This document shows, piece after piece, positions 27,257-34,054 of a stretch of 64,000 nt of DNA; the stretch's first letter is position 1; each line of letters begins with the position of its first letter. The position numbers and the translations under genes were made by a program. Where the stretch lies: contig NZ_FOUS01000002.1 in the NCBI RefSeq assembly GCF_900114915.1, positions 496,001 through 560,000 on the forward strand. The letters run 5' to 3'. Source of the stretch: Bradyrhizobium sp. Rc3b (lineage in GTDB: Bacteria > Pseudomonadota > Alphaproteobacteria > Rhizobiales > Xanthobacteraceae). The notes beneath the pieces were generated by a model. The model ran no database searches, was not told the origin of the DNA, and saw only the letters and a list, made by a program, of their open reading frames with translations.

Positions 27257-27949
27257 GTGTCCGACAGCGATGAGGCGCTGCTGGATCGTCCGATCTGGAG
27301 CGCGCTGACGACGAGCCACAAGCATCTGGCCGAGGGCGGCCCGCGGGCGCTGCGCTATCCCGTCGACATGACGCCGTTCGCCGACATGGTCGACATGTCC
27401 GCGGCGAGCTTTGCCGCGCTCGGTGATCTGCTGTCAGGCACGCAGGTCGCCGCGCTGTTCACGCCGGATCCGGTCGAGGTACCCGCCGGTTTCAAGGTCG
27501 TGATCGCCGGGCCCTGCGAGCAGATGATTGGCTCGCCCGCTGACAGTCCGCTCCGCGATGCCGAGATCGTCACTCTGGGTGCCGACGACGTTCCGGCGAT
27601 GATGGCGCTGACGGAGCTGACGAAGCCCGGTCCGTTCGCGCGGCGGACCCATGAGCTCGGCACGTTCCTCGGCATCCGCGCCGGGGATCAATTGGTCGCG
27701 ATGACGGGCGAGCGCATGAAGCCGGGTAAGTTCGTGGAGATGACGGCCGTGTGCGTGCATCCCGACTATCGCGGCCGCGGCTATGCGCAGGCGCTGCTTG
27801 CGGCCGTCGCCCGCGGGATCGAGGCGCGCGGGGAAATTCCGTTCCTGCACGTGTTTTCCAGCAACGTGTCGGCGATCGCGCTGTACCAGCGGCAGGGCAT
27901 GCGCATCCGGCGCTGCTTGCACGTCACCGCGTTCATGAAGCAGCAATAG
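27257..27949 (+). CDS. GNAT-family acetyltransferase
   Basis: A 230-residue protein with a C-terminal GNAT domain. Motif A is VEMTAVCVHPDYRGRGYAQALLAAVARGIEARG, including the acetyl-CoA pyrophosphate loop R-G-R-G-Y-A, and motif B is LHVFSSNVSAIALYQRQGMRIRR. The N-terminal 110 residues form a second, less conserved GNAT-like half, typical of the FR47-like group. It starts with GTG four bases after the Lin0512 stop. The acetylated substrate is unknown. Confidence 0.87.
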   Translation: MSDSDEALLDRPIWSALTTSHKHLAEGGPRALRYPVDMTPFADMVDMSAASFAALGDLLSGTQVAALFTPDPVEVPAGFKVVIAGPCEQMIGSPADSPLRDAEIVTLGADDVPAMMALTELTKPGPFARRTHELGTFLGIRAGDQLVAMTGERMKPGKFVEMTAVCVHPDYRGRGYAQALLAAVARGIEARGEIPFLHVFSSNVSAIALYQRQGMRIRRCLHVTAFMKQQ

Positions 27950-28015
27950 GCGCTGCGGCCTTCATTTCCCGCGAAAGCGCGCTATATCCGTCCGAACCAC
28001 AATTGGGGGAGACTC

Positions 28016-29200
28016 ATGGACGCCAAGGTTACGGAATTTTCCGCCGCACGGACGGCGATGCAGCGCTACGTCGATCAGGAGATCATTCCGGGCGCATCCT
28101 GGGCCGTGCTGCGCGGGGGCGAGGTGGTCGACCAGCAATGCGTCGGCTTTGCCGACCGCGAAGCCAAGACCGCGCTTCGTCCCGACCATATCTTCCGCGC
28201 GTTCTCCAACACCAAGATCTTCGTCACTTGCGCGATCATGCTGCTGGTCGAGGAGGGCCGCATCGGGCTCGATGACCCGATCGAGAAATTCCTGCCGCAG
28301 CTCGCTGGTCGCAAGGTGCTGAAGCCGGACGCTTCGAGCCTTGCCGATGTCGAGCCGGCGAAGAACCCGATCACGATCCGCCAGCTCCTGACCCACACCT
28401 CCGGCCTCAGCTATGGCATCTTCGATCCCGGCACGGTGCTGTTCAAAGCCTACAATGAGGCGCGCGTGCTCAATCCGCTGACGCCGCTCGCCGACATGAT
28501 CGACCAGCTCGCCAGCCTGCCGCTGTCCTATCACCCGGGGACGTCCTGGGAATATTCGGTGGCCACCGACGTGCTCGGCCGTGTCGTGGAGGTCGTCTCC
28601 GGCCAGGCGCTCGATACCTTCCTGAAGGCGCGCATCTTCGATCCGCTCGGTATGACCGATACCGGCTTCCATGTTCCGGAAGCGCAGCAGGGCAGGCTGG
28701 TTGCGCTCTACAATGGCGCTGATGTGCTCGATCCGATGAAGCCCGGCCTCACGCGGGCCGACAATCTGCCGTTTCCGCAAGCCTATCGGCGGCCGTTCCC
28801 GCGGCTCTCGGGCGGTGGTGGTCTGGTCTCGACCCTGCCAGACATGCTCGCACTGGTCCGCGCGCTGCTGCCCGGTTCGGATGCGCTGTTGAAGCCGGAG
28901 ACGCTGCGGCAGATGATGACGAACCAGCTCCCGGCAGGGCAGACCATCCGCTTCGCCAATCTCGGTCCGATCCCGGGCAAGGGCTTTGGCCTGGGCGGCG
29001 CCGTCACCTTCGCGCCGACGCCGTTCGATCCGCCGAACTCCACCGGGGAATTCCAGTGGGGCGGGCTCGCCGGCACCCATTGGTGGATCTGCCCTGAGGC
29101 CAATACCGCGGGGGTCCTGATGGCCCAGCGTTACATGGGCTTCTGGAATCCATACTTCTTCGAGTTCAAGCGCCTGGCCTATCAGGCCGTCGGAGGCTGA
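28016..29200 (+). CDS. Serine hydrolase (beta-lactamase class C-like)
   Basis: A 394-residue esterase or peptidase of the class C beta-lactamase fold. FRAFSNTKIFVTC contains the S-x-x-K nucleophile motif, RQLLTHTSGLSYGIFDP is the family H-T-S-G-L segment, SWEYSVATDVLGRVVEVVSG holds the tyrosine motif, and SGGGGLVSTLPDMLALV follows. No signal peptide, so probably cytosolic. Such enzymes are often esterases such as EstB, but no substrate can be named. The ATG follows GGGGGA six bases away. It lies 66 bases after the GNAT gene. Confidence 0.9.
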   Translation: MDAKVTEFSAARTAMQRYVDQEIIPGASWAVLRGGEVVDQQCVGFADREAKTALRPDHIFRAFSNTKIFVTCAIMLLVEEGRIGLDDPIEKFLPQLAGRKVLKPDASSLADVEPAKNPITIRQLLTHTSGLSYGIFDPGTVLFKAYNEARVLNPLTPLADMIDQLASLPLSYHPGTSWEYSVATDVLGRVVEVVSGQALDTFLKARIFDPLGMTDTGFHVPEAQQGRLVALYNGADVLDPMKPGLTRADNLPFPQAYRRPFPRLSGGGGLVSTLPDMLALVRALLPGSDALLKPETLRQMMTNQLPAGQTIRFANLGPIPGKGFGLGGAVTFAPTPFDPPNSTGEFQWGGLAGTHWWICPEANTAGVLMAQRYMGFWNPYFFEFKRLAYQAVGG

Positions 29201-29257
29201 CCCGCGAAAAAATTGCACGCGCCCGCGAATCCTTTTCGGCCGGGGCGTCCTCTTAGT

Positions 29258-29280
29258 GGTCGAGGCATTTTGCCTCGGCC
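29258..29280. other. 9-bp hairpin upstream of the sigma-factor operon
   Basis: Arms GGTCGAGGC and GCCTCGGCC pair with one G-T wobble around ATTTT. It is 17 bases before the start of the small membrane protein gene, so it either ends transcription from the hydrolase gene or forms a leader structure. Upstream, GAATCC (29227) and CGTC (29246) are reminiscent of an ECF-type promoter, but the spacing is short. Confidence 0.45.
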
Positions 29281-29296
29281 TAACTCGGAGGATGAG

Positions 29297-29506
29297 ATGG
29301 CGTTTTACAGGAAGAACATCGGCGGCCTGCATCAGGCAGTGCGGATCGCCTTGGGCGTCGCGGTGATGGTCGCGGCATTCGTCTCTCTGGCGGGTACGAC
29401 GGCGTGGCTGGTCGCGCTGGGCGGCGCCGGCTTCGCGCTGACCGGCTTCGTCGGCTATTGCCCGATGTGCGCGATGGCGGGGATCGGGCGAGGGGGCGTC
29501 TCGTGA
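29297..29506 (+). CDS. DUF2892 (YgaP-TM-like) small membrane protein
   Basis: A 69-residue protein. It starts MAFYRKNIGGLHQAVRIALGV, the conserved DUF2892 N-terminus, and has two membrane segments (VMVAAFVSLAGTTAWLVAL and GAGFALTGFVGYCPMCAMAG). The C-P-M-C pair near the end of TM2 is typical of the YgaP transmembrane domain and could bind a metal or be redox active. GGAG precedes the ATG by six bases. Its stop codon overlaps the GTG start of the ECF sigma gene, so the two are translationally coupled. Confidence 0.85.
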   Translation: MAFYRKNIGGLHQAVRIALGVAVMVAAFVSLAGTTAWLVALGGAGFALTGFVGYCPMCAMAGIGRGGVS

Positions 29507-30024
29507 GTGCGGCTGCGATCTCGCCAAACCTGTTCGAAGCCGCTCGGCTCGGCGATCCCCACGCGATCGCCTCGCTGCTCGAGACGGCGCAGCCGGATAT
29601 CCGCCGCTACGCGCGCGCCACCTGTCGCAGCTCGGCGGATGCCGAGGATGCGACGCAGGAGGCGCTGTGGATCCTGTTCCGCCATGTCGGCACGATCCGC
29701 TCGCTGCTGGCGTTTTCGGCCTGGCTGTTCAGCGTCGTTCGCCGCGAATGCCTGCGGCTGGCGCGTCGGGCCGGTGTCGTCGCCGCCATCGACGACGGCG
29801 AGGCGGAGGCGCTGCTGCTGGCTCGCCCCGAAGCCGATCTGCGGCTCGATGTGGCCGCGGCGTTCGAGGCGCTGCCGCCGCACTACCGCGATGTCGCCCT
29901 GATGCGCGACGTCAAGGAAATGACCATCGACGAAATCTCCACCGCGCTCGGCGCGTCCCGGCAGACCGTGAAGGCGCGACTGCACCGCGCCCGCGCCTTG
30001 ATGCGCGAGTATCTGACGAGATGA
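29503..30024 (+). CDS. ECF-type RNA polymerase sigma factor
   Basis: A 173-residue sigma-70 family ECF protein. Region 2 has RYARATCRSSADAEDATQEALWILFRHVGTIRS with the D-A-E-D-x-x-Q-E core-binding motif. Region 4 has FEALPPHYRDVALMRDVKEMTIDEISTALGASRQTVKARLHRARALMREYL. It starts with GTG overlapping the stop of the DUF2892 gene. No anti-sigma factor gene with a zinc or membrane anchor is next to it. The coupled membrane protein may play a sensing role. Transcription ends near a long inverted repeat shared with the convergent rtcB gene. Confidence 0.9.
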   Translation: MSAAAISPNLFEAARLGDPHAIASLLETAQPDIRRYARATCRSSADAEDATQEALWILFRHVGTIRSLLAFSAWLFSVVRRECLRLARRAGVVAAIDDGEAEALLLARPEADLRLDVAAAFEALPPHYRDVALMRDVKEMTIDEISTALGASRQTVKARLHRARALMREYLTR

Positions 30025-30061
30025 GACATGAGTGAATACCGGAGGAGGAGAATCGAATGAT

Positions 30062-30090
30062 GCGGGCGGGAGGTGGTGCCTCCCGCCCGC
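30062..30090. terminator. 12-bp GC hairpin between convergent sigma and rtcB genes
   Basis: Arms GCGGGCGGGAGG and CCTCCCGCCCGC pair perfectly around TGGTG. It lies in the 74-base gap between the ends of the sigma factor gene and rtcB. No T run follows on either strand, so any termination would be imperfect or factor-dependent. Confidence 0.5.
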
Positions 30091-30098
30091 TGCTTGCG

Positions 30099-31439
30099 TC
30101 AGTCCTTCCACGGATCGAACTCGCCCTCGCCGGCCATGGCGACGGCGAACGGCCGCAGAGTGTGCAGCACGCGCACGGTGCCGGCGTGTTGCGCCAGCAC
30201 GTCCGGCAGGCGGCGATAGGCCATCGGGCTCTCGTCGAGGTCGGCACCGATCAAGGTGACGCCGCGCTCGTTGAGCCAATGGTCCATTTCCGCGCGCGAG
30301 AAGCGCCGCTTCGCCTCCTTGCGTCCGAACAGGCGGCCGGCGCCGTGCACGGTCGAATAGAGCGAAGCCTTGGCTTCCGGACTGTCGACGCCTTCGAGAA
30401 TGACGGCGTCGTCGCCCATGGAGCCACCGACGAATCCCTTCTGGCCGGGAAACGCCGGCGTCGCGCCCTTGCGCACCACCCACAGATCCTTGCCGTCGTG
30501 GGTCTCACGCCAGGCATAGTTGTGGTGGTTGTGCACGCTCTCGGTCACGCTGCCGCCGATGATCTGGCGGACGCGCTCGACGACCCACTCGCGGCCCGCA
30601 TAGGCATAACGCCCGGCGAGCTGCATCGCCGCGATGTAGCGGCGGCCGAGCTCGGAATCCTCGTCGACGACCGCGGGCGGGACGTTCATACCGTCCTTGC
30701 CCCCGGCGGCCTTGAGGTAGCGCGTCGCGGAGGTGTGCCCGAGACCGCGGCTTCCGAAGTGGACGCCGATCCAGACAAAGCCTTCCTCGTCGCGCATGAG
30801 GTCGACATAGTGGTTGCCCGATCCGACCGTGCCGAGCTGACTCACCGCCTTCTGACGGTAGGCCTCCATGTCGCTTTCGCGCCAGGCATCTGCGTCGTCG
30901 AACAGGTCGTGCTCGGCCCGCTCGGCATTGGCGCGGCCGACTCCGAACGAGATCACCTTGGCGACGTCGCGGATGATCGTGGGGACGAGGCCTGCAATGT
31001 CGTCGAAGCGCGTGTCGAGCCGGGCGGCCATGTTGCCGCAGCCGATGTCGAAGCCGACGCCGGAGATGCTGATCTGCTTCTCATAGGCGATGACCCCGCC
31101 GACCGGCTGGGCGTAGCCGAGATGGCCGTCGGCGCAGATCACGCCGGATACGACGTTGCCGACCGCCATGCAGTTGCGCATCTGCGCGATCGTCGCTTCC
31201 TCGTGCGGGCCGAAAATCTTCAGCGGCGCATTCTGGAAGCGGGCGTCCTGCATCCGGAACTCGGCGATCGAGTTCGCGGTCGCATTGGCCTCGCGGGCAA
31301 GATGCTCCTTGCGCGCGGCGTCCTTGTACAGGCACCAGGCGGGCTGGCCGCGTCCTTCGCCGACGCGCGAGTCGGGATCGATGCCGGCGGCGAGGCAGAG
31401 CTCGCGGGCGCGTTCCATGTAGGGATCGGATCGTCGCAT
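30099..31439 (-). CDS. rtcB: RNA ligase RtcB
   Basis: A 446-residue RtcB joining 2',3'-cyclic phosphate or 3'-phosphate RNA ends to 5'-OH ends with GTP and Mn2+. Metal-site and catalytic motifs are present: ICADGHLGYAQPVGGVIAY, SGVGFDIGCGN (metal-binding Cys), GTVGSGNHYVDLM, VHNHHNYAWRE, and STVHGAGRLFGRKEA, where the histidine of HGAGR is the guanylylated residue. It is repair- or splicing-capable and acts in the cytosol. On the same strand upstream lies a Ro60-type gene, with a terminator between them. No rtcA cyclase and no rtcR sigma-54 activator are visible, unlike the enterobacterial rtc operon. The ATG at 31439 has AGGAC about nine bases upstream. Confidence 0.94.
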   Translation of the reverse strand: MRRSDPYMERARELCLAAGIDPDSRVGEGRGQPAWCLYKDAARKEHLAREANATANSIAEFRMQDARFQNAPLKIFGPHEEATIAQMRNCMAVGNVVSGVICADGHLGYAQPVGGVIAYEKQISISGVGFDIGCGNMAARLDTRFDDIAGLVPTIIRDVAKVISFGVGRANAERAEHDLFDDADAWRESDMEAYRQKAVSQLGTVGSGNHYVDLMRDEEGFVWIGVHFGSRGLGHTSATRYLKAAGGKDGMNVPPAVVDEDSELGRRYIAAMQLAGRYAYAGREWVVERVRQIIGGSVTESVHNHHNYAWRETHDGKDLWVVRKGATPAFPGQKGFVGGSMGDDAVILEGVDSPEAKASLYSTVHGAGRLFGRKEAKRRFSRAEMDHWLNERGVTLIGADLDESPMAYRRLPDVLAQHAGTVRVLHTLRPFAVAMAGEGEFDPWKD

Positions 31440-31505
31440 GGTCGTGTGTCCTGCTTTGCATTCCGCACGCACCATAGCCGGGCGGACGGATCATTTCAGA
31501 GATTT

Positions 31506-31540
31506 TGAAAACCCCGGGCGCAGTACCCTGCGTCCGGGGC
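31506..31540 (-). terminator. Rho-independent terminator between the TROVE gene and rtcB
   Basis: Read on the minus strand: CCCCGG-a-CGCAG, loop GGTA, CTGCG-c-CCGGGG, then TTTTC. It is correctly oriented to end the Ro60-type transcript 16 bases after its stop codon. rtcB then either has its own promoter in the remaining 66 bases or depends on readthrough. Confidence 0.8.
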
Positions 31541-31555
31541 CGTTGTCGTTGCGCA

Positions 31556-32881
31556 TCAGTTCAACGCCGTTTCCGACGCCGCGATCCACGCGACCACGGC
31601 CTCAGAGAAGCCGTTGACGCGGGTCCAGGCGCCGTGGCCGACACCGTGCTGATACGAGGCCACGTTCACGATGGTGCCGCGCGCCCTGGGCTCGGGCACC
31701 TGGTCGTGGCTCTGCTCGTCGGTGAAGACGATGAGGCGATCGCCCTTGCGGTCGATCTCCGCCACCGCCTTGCCGAGCCAGGTTCCGCTATGCGGCTGCG
31801 AGTTGATGATCGCATCTCGAAGCGCGAAGCCGCGGCGGGGAGGGACCTTCACCACCCTGTCGGAGAAGGTGAAGATCTCGACCTCGTCGCAGATCTCGCG
31901 GGCGAGGATGGCCAGGCCACACGCCGCCTCCGCGCGCGTCATTTCCGACTGCGCGGAGAGCGTCGCGAACATCGAGCCCGACACGTCGATCAGGAGCCGG
32001 GTGCGGCCCGGGAGCCGCACATGATCCTTGACCGACTTGAGCATCGCAGCCTCGAGCTCGGGCTCGAAGTCCGGCGCATAGCGCGCCGCCGTGATGAAGC
32101 GATAGGGAAGGATACGATCCGTCCGCATCGCGTCGATCGCGCCTGCGATGGTCTCGCGCGGGACCTGCGCGTTCTGCATCAGCCGCAGATTGCGCATGAG
32201 CGCCAGCCCGCCGAGCTTGCGCTCGGCGATCAACCGCTCGAAGGTCTCGCGCTTGTTCTTGCCGGCCGAGAGCGAAACCTCCCAGGTGTCGGGGGAGGCG
32301 AGCTCGCCATCGACGAGCTGCTTCCACACCTTGGCCTGGTCGGCGTCCTTCGGCTTGGCGTGCACCAGGAACAGCACGTCCCTGATCCGCACCGCGCCGT
32401 CGCGGTCCCACTTGGCGAGCTGGTACGCGTCGAACTTGGTCAGCGCGCGGGCAAGGCCCTTCTTGACCTGCGCCGAGACCGGCTGACGCTTGCGCTGCTG
32501 CTGAGGGCCGAGCGCATCCGCCCAGTAGATCGCAAGCAGCTCCGTCATCTCGTCGGGACGCTGGATCACCCGGTGGAGTGTGTCGGCCACGAGGGCGCGG
32601 TGCCTCTCGCTCCGCGCCATCTCGCGGATGACGAGCAGCGGCGCGTGCCGCAGCTTCATCACCTCGCGCGCCTCGATTGCAAGCTGTGCCACGCGCGCCG
32701 AAGCAACCTTCGGCACCAGGGCCCTGATGCGATCGGCGATCGCGACGCCGTCCTCGTAGAACTGGTCCTCCCACAGGAGGCAGTTCATCAGCGCGCGCTT
32801 CAGCTCCATCTCGGGCGTGAAGCGCACGGCACGGGCGCCCTGACGCGTGAAGGCGCGAACGATCTTGTTGAGCCTGACCAT
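31556..32881 (-). CDS. Ro60-type TROVE-vWA RNA-binding protein (Rsr-like)
   Basis: A 441-residue orthologue of the Ro60 / Rsr autoantigen family. The N-terminal 260 residues are the TROVE domain of HEAT-like helices (for example ALMNCLLWEDQFYEDGVAIADRI, LLAIYWADAL, and KLGGLALMRNLRLM). The C-terminal von Willebrand A domain has the metal-ion-dependent site RLLIDVSGSMFATLSAQSEMTR (D-x-S-x-S), FTFSDRVVKVPP and FTDEQSHDQ. The ring of helices binds misfolded RNA ends and Y RNAs. AGAGGAGG precedes the ATG by about seven bases. The 40 bases upstream lead directly into four tandem Y RNA-like units on the same strand, and rtcB lies downstream. Confidence 0.92.
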   Translation of the reverse strand: MVRLNKIVRAFTRQGARAVRFTPEMELKRALMNCLLWEDQFYEDGVAIADRIRALVPKVASARVAQLAIEAREVMKLRHAPLLVIREMARSERHRALVADTLHRVIQRPDEMTELLAIYWADALGPQQQRKRQPVSAQVKKGLARALTKFDAYQLAKWDRDGAVRIRDVLFLVHAKPKDADQAKVWKQLVDGELASPDTWEVSLSAGKNKRETFERLIAERKLGGLALMRNLRLMQNAQVPRETIAGAIDAMRTDRILPYRFITAARYAPDFEPELEAAMLKSVKDHVRLPGRTRLLIDVSGSMFATLSAQSEMTRAEAACGLAILAREICDEVEIFTFSDRVVKVPPRRGFALRDAIINSQPHSGTWLGKAVAEIDRKGDRLIVFTDEQSHDQVPEPRARGTIVNVASYQHGVGHGAWTRVNGFSEAVVAWIAASETALN

Positions 32882-32921
32882 GACGGCCTCCTCTTGGGTT
32901 GATGATGGAATGGAAACGGGT

Positions 32922-33029
32922 GCCGGGGAACAAGCGAGGCTGAACGTGCTCTACCAACTGAGCTACGGACTGATGTCCGGGAGGGCTCGAACCTCCGACC
33001 GCGAAGTAACAGCGCTCTTCACCATCGGC
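32922..33029 (-). ncRNA. Y RNA-like unit A (with full tRNA-like module)
   Basis: A 108-base unit read on the minus strand. P1 is weak (GCCG / CGGC). Then comes TGGTGAA facing GCTTGTTCC. P2 is GAG-c-GCTG / CAGC-CTC with one bulged base. The central module is tRNA-like but in permuted order: T arm GGAGG, loop TTCGAGC, CCTCC; a closed acceptor hairpin CGGAC, ATCA, GTCCG; TA; then D arm GCTC, AGTTGGTA, GAGC. There is no anticodon arm; P2 occupies its place. This is the arrangement known from bacterial YrlA RNAs that bind Rsr. It ends 40 bases before the TROVE start codon. Confidence 0.8.
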
Positions 33030-33045
33030 GGTGGCGACGAAGGGA

Positions 33046-33205
33046 CACGATCCGGGAACAGGCGATTCTGTAACCCGGCGAGCGAAAGCCCGCCGGAAAG
33101 CGCTCTGGCCACTGAGCTACCGGTGCATCGTACACCGGGCGGGATTCGAACCCGCGACCTCTCGCGTGATAGGCGAAGTAACAGAAATCTTCACCACGGA
33201 CCGTG
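33046..33205 (-). ncRNA. Y RNA-like unit B (with full tRNA-like module)
   Basis: A 160-base unit. P1 is CACGGTCCG / CGGATCGTG, nine pairs with one G-U. TGGTGAA faces GCCTGTTCC. P2 is GAT-t-TCTGT / ACAGA-ATC with a bulged T. The module has T arm GCGGG, TTCGAAT, CCCGC; acceptor hairpin CCGGTG / CACCGG closed by seven bases; D arm GCTC, AGTGGCCA, GAGC. It then carries an additional hairpin CCGGCGGGC, TTTC, GCTCGCCGG between the D arm and P2. D and T arms are as good as in a real tRNA. Pairing in P1 and P2 is conserved although the sequences differ from units A, C and D. Confidence 0.82.
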
Positions 33206-33211
33206 ATGGTT

Positions 33212-33320
33212 TGGCGGGGAACGAGCGATGCTGTTGCTGCCCTTGCGGGCGATCCGCCCCTTGCTCTTGCAGGAGTCGAACCTGCGCGGTCCGAAGTAAC
33301 AGACATCTTCACCACCGCCA
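33212..33320 (-). ncRNA. Y RNA-like unit C (reduced tRNA-like module)
   Basis: A 109-base unit. P1 is TGGCGG / CCGCCA. TGGTGAA faces GCTCGTTCC. P2 is GATG-t-CTGTT / AACAG-CATC with a bulged T at the same place as in unit B. Only the T arm is canonical (GCAGG, TTCGACT, CCTGC). The acceptor hairpin is missing and the D arm is replaced by GGGC, GGATC, GCCC, which still shows a GG in the loop. The unit lies only six bases from unit B. Confidence 0.75.
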
Positions 33321-33342
33321 GGCCGACGCTCTCGCGTCGGCC
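33321..33342. other. Hairpin between units C and D
   Basis: Arms GGCCGACG and CGTCGGCC pair perfectly around six bases. It abuts unit C, whose P1 ends at 33320, and is ten bases from unit D. There is no T tract. It may be a processing signal that separates the RNAs of the array. Confidence 0.5.
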
Positions 33343-33352
33343 GTTGATGGGT

Positions 33353-33535
33353 ACGCTGGGGAACGGGCGATCTCGGCTTTCAGTGACGACAACACAGGAC
33401 CCTTCTTGCGAACGGATCCTGTGCCGGGCCGCGTGCGAACCTTTTCCGAGGCTGCATCCCGGTGCGTGTGTCAAAGGCGGGAGGCATACCCGCTTTGCCG
33501 TGTGGAGAAGTATCCGAGATCTTCACCACCAGCGT
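33353..33535 (-). ncRNA. Y RNA-like unit D (module not tRNA-like)
   Basis: A 183-base unit, first in transcription order. P1 is ACGCTGG / CCAGCGT, seven perfect pairs. TGGTGAA faces GCCCGTTCC. P2 is GATCTCGG / CCGAGATC, eight perfect pairs, without the bulge of the other units. The centre is long and has no canonical T or D arm; instead two other hairpins can be drawn (CAAAG-CGGG with CCCG-c-CTTTG, and CACAGGAtCC with GGgTCCTGTG). The Ro60-contact part is therefore retained while the effector part has been exchanged. Confidence 0.7.
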
Positions 33536-33772
33536 CGGTTGAGCCGCGACGACAGCGGCAAACCGAACTACAAAAATTCTATCGCGGCGCTGTCGACGCG
33601 CCGCATGTTGCGAACCATCAGGGTTCGCTCTGCCATCGGTGTCCGGCTCATCGCCTCGTTCCCTCCGGCAGGCCCCGCGCGCTTGGGCACGCGCCTCTCT
33701 AGCGCGAGCCCCGAGATCCGGGTCTCTCGTTCCGGCGATTGCCGGGATGTTCGGTTGGACCGCGCGGCGAGC

Positions 33773-33809
33773 AATAAAAAACCCTCCGGAGCGGCAGGCT
33801 CGGGAGGGT
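33773..33809 (-). terminator. Rho-independent terminator
   Basis: Minus strand: ACCCTCC-c-GAGC, loop CTGCC, GCTC-c-GGAGGGT, followed by TTTTTATT. It is a strong terminator facing the Y RNA array. Transcription from the right would stop here unless read through. Confidence 0.85.
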
Positions 33810-33903
33810 CCGTGAGAAGCGGACTGTCGATCTTGCGGTCAGGCAAGATCGCTCCCATGAGCCGGGCATGCGACGTCGAATAGCTTTGAGCTATTCGGCA
33901 TGC
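33773..33903 (-). ncRNA. Candidate small RNA or leader upstream of the Y RNA array
   Basis: About 130 bases on the minus strand contain three strong hairpins and no convincing reading frame. Hairpin 1 (33866-33903) has arms CGAATAGCT and AGCTATTCG with outer GCATGC / GCATGC. Hairpin 2 (33828-33851) has arms CGATCTTGC and GCAAGATCG. The third is the intrinsic terminator at 33773-33809. This has the form of an independent sRNA, or of an attenuated leader for the array about 240 bases downstream. The promoter is not clear. The rest of the 1.17-kb gap up to 34054 holds no protein gene. Confidence 0.55.
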
Positions 33904-34054
33904 GGGCAATTCTTTCGTAGCGGTCTGACATCGCTCGGTTCATGGTGTGCTTGTCGCAAACGGAAGTGTTCTGCGAGGGCGCGGGACATACGCCCGCAAC
34001 TTGCGGATGTCAAGCGACGCGCGCGTGGAAAAATGAAAATGATGGACGGATGAC

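Noticed and set aside
32942..33157. Two ordinary tRNA genes on the minus strand
   Set aside because: D and T arms are canonical, but the halves are in permuted order and no anticodon arm exists. The sequences are embedded in the conserved P1/P2 frame of the Y RNA-like units.
32922..33535. CRISPR or other simple direct-repeat array
   Set aside because: The recurring motif (CGAAGTAACAG...CTTCACCA on the plus strand) is spaced irregularly, varies between copies and is explained by the conserved loop and stem of structured RNAs.
33540..33772. Sigma-54 promoter for the TROVE/rtcB region
   Set aside because: No GG-N10-GC element with the TGGCAC / TTGC context was found on the minus strand, and no RtcR gene is in the window.
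33019..33909. Open frames of 100-220 codons across the ncRNA region on both strands
   Set aside because: They run through hairpins and tRNA-like arms, have no ribosome sites or family features, and reflect the general GC-rich openness of frames.
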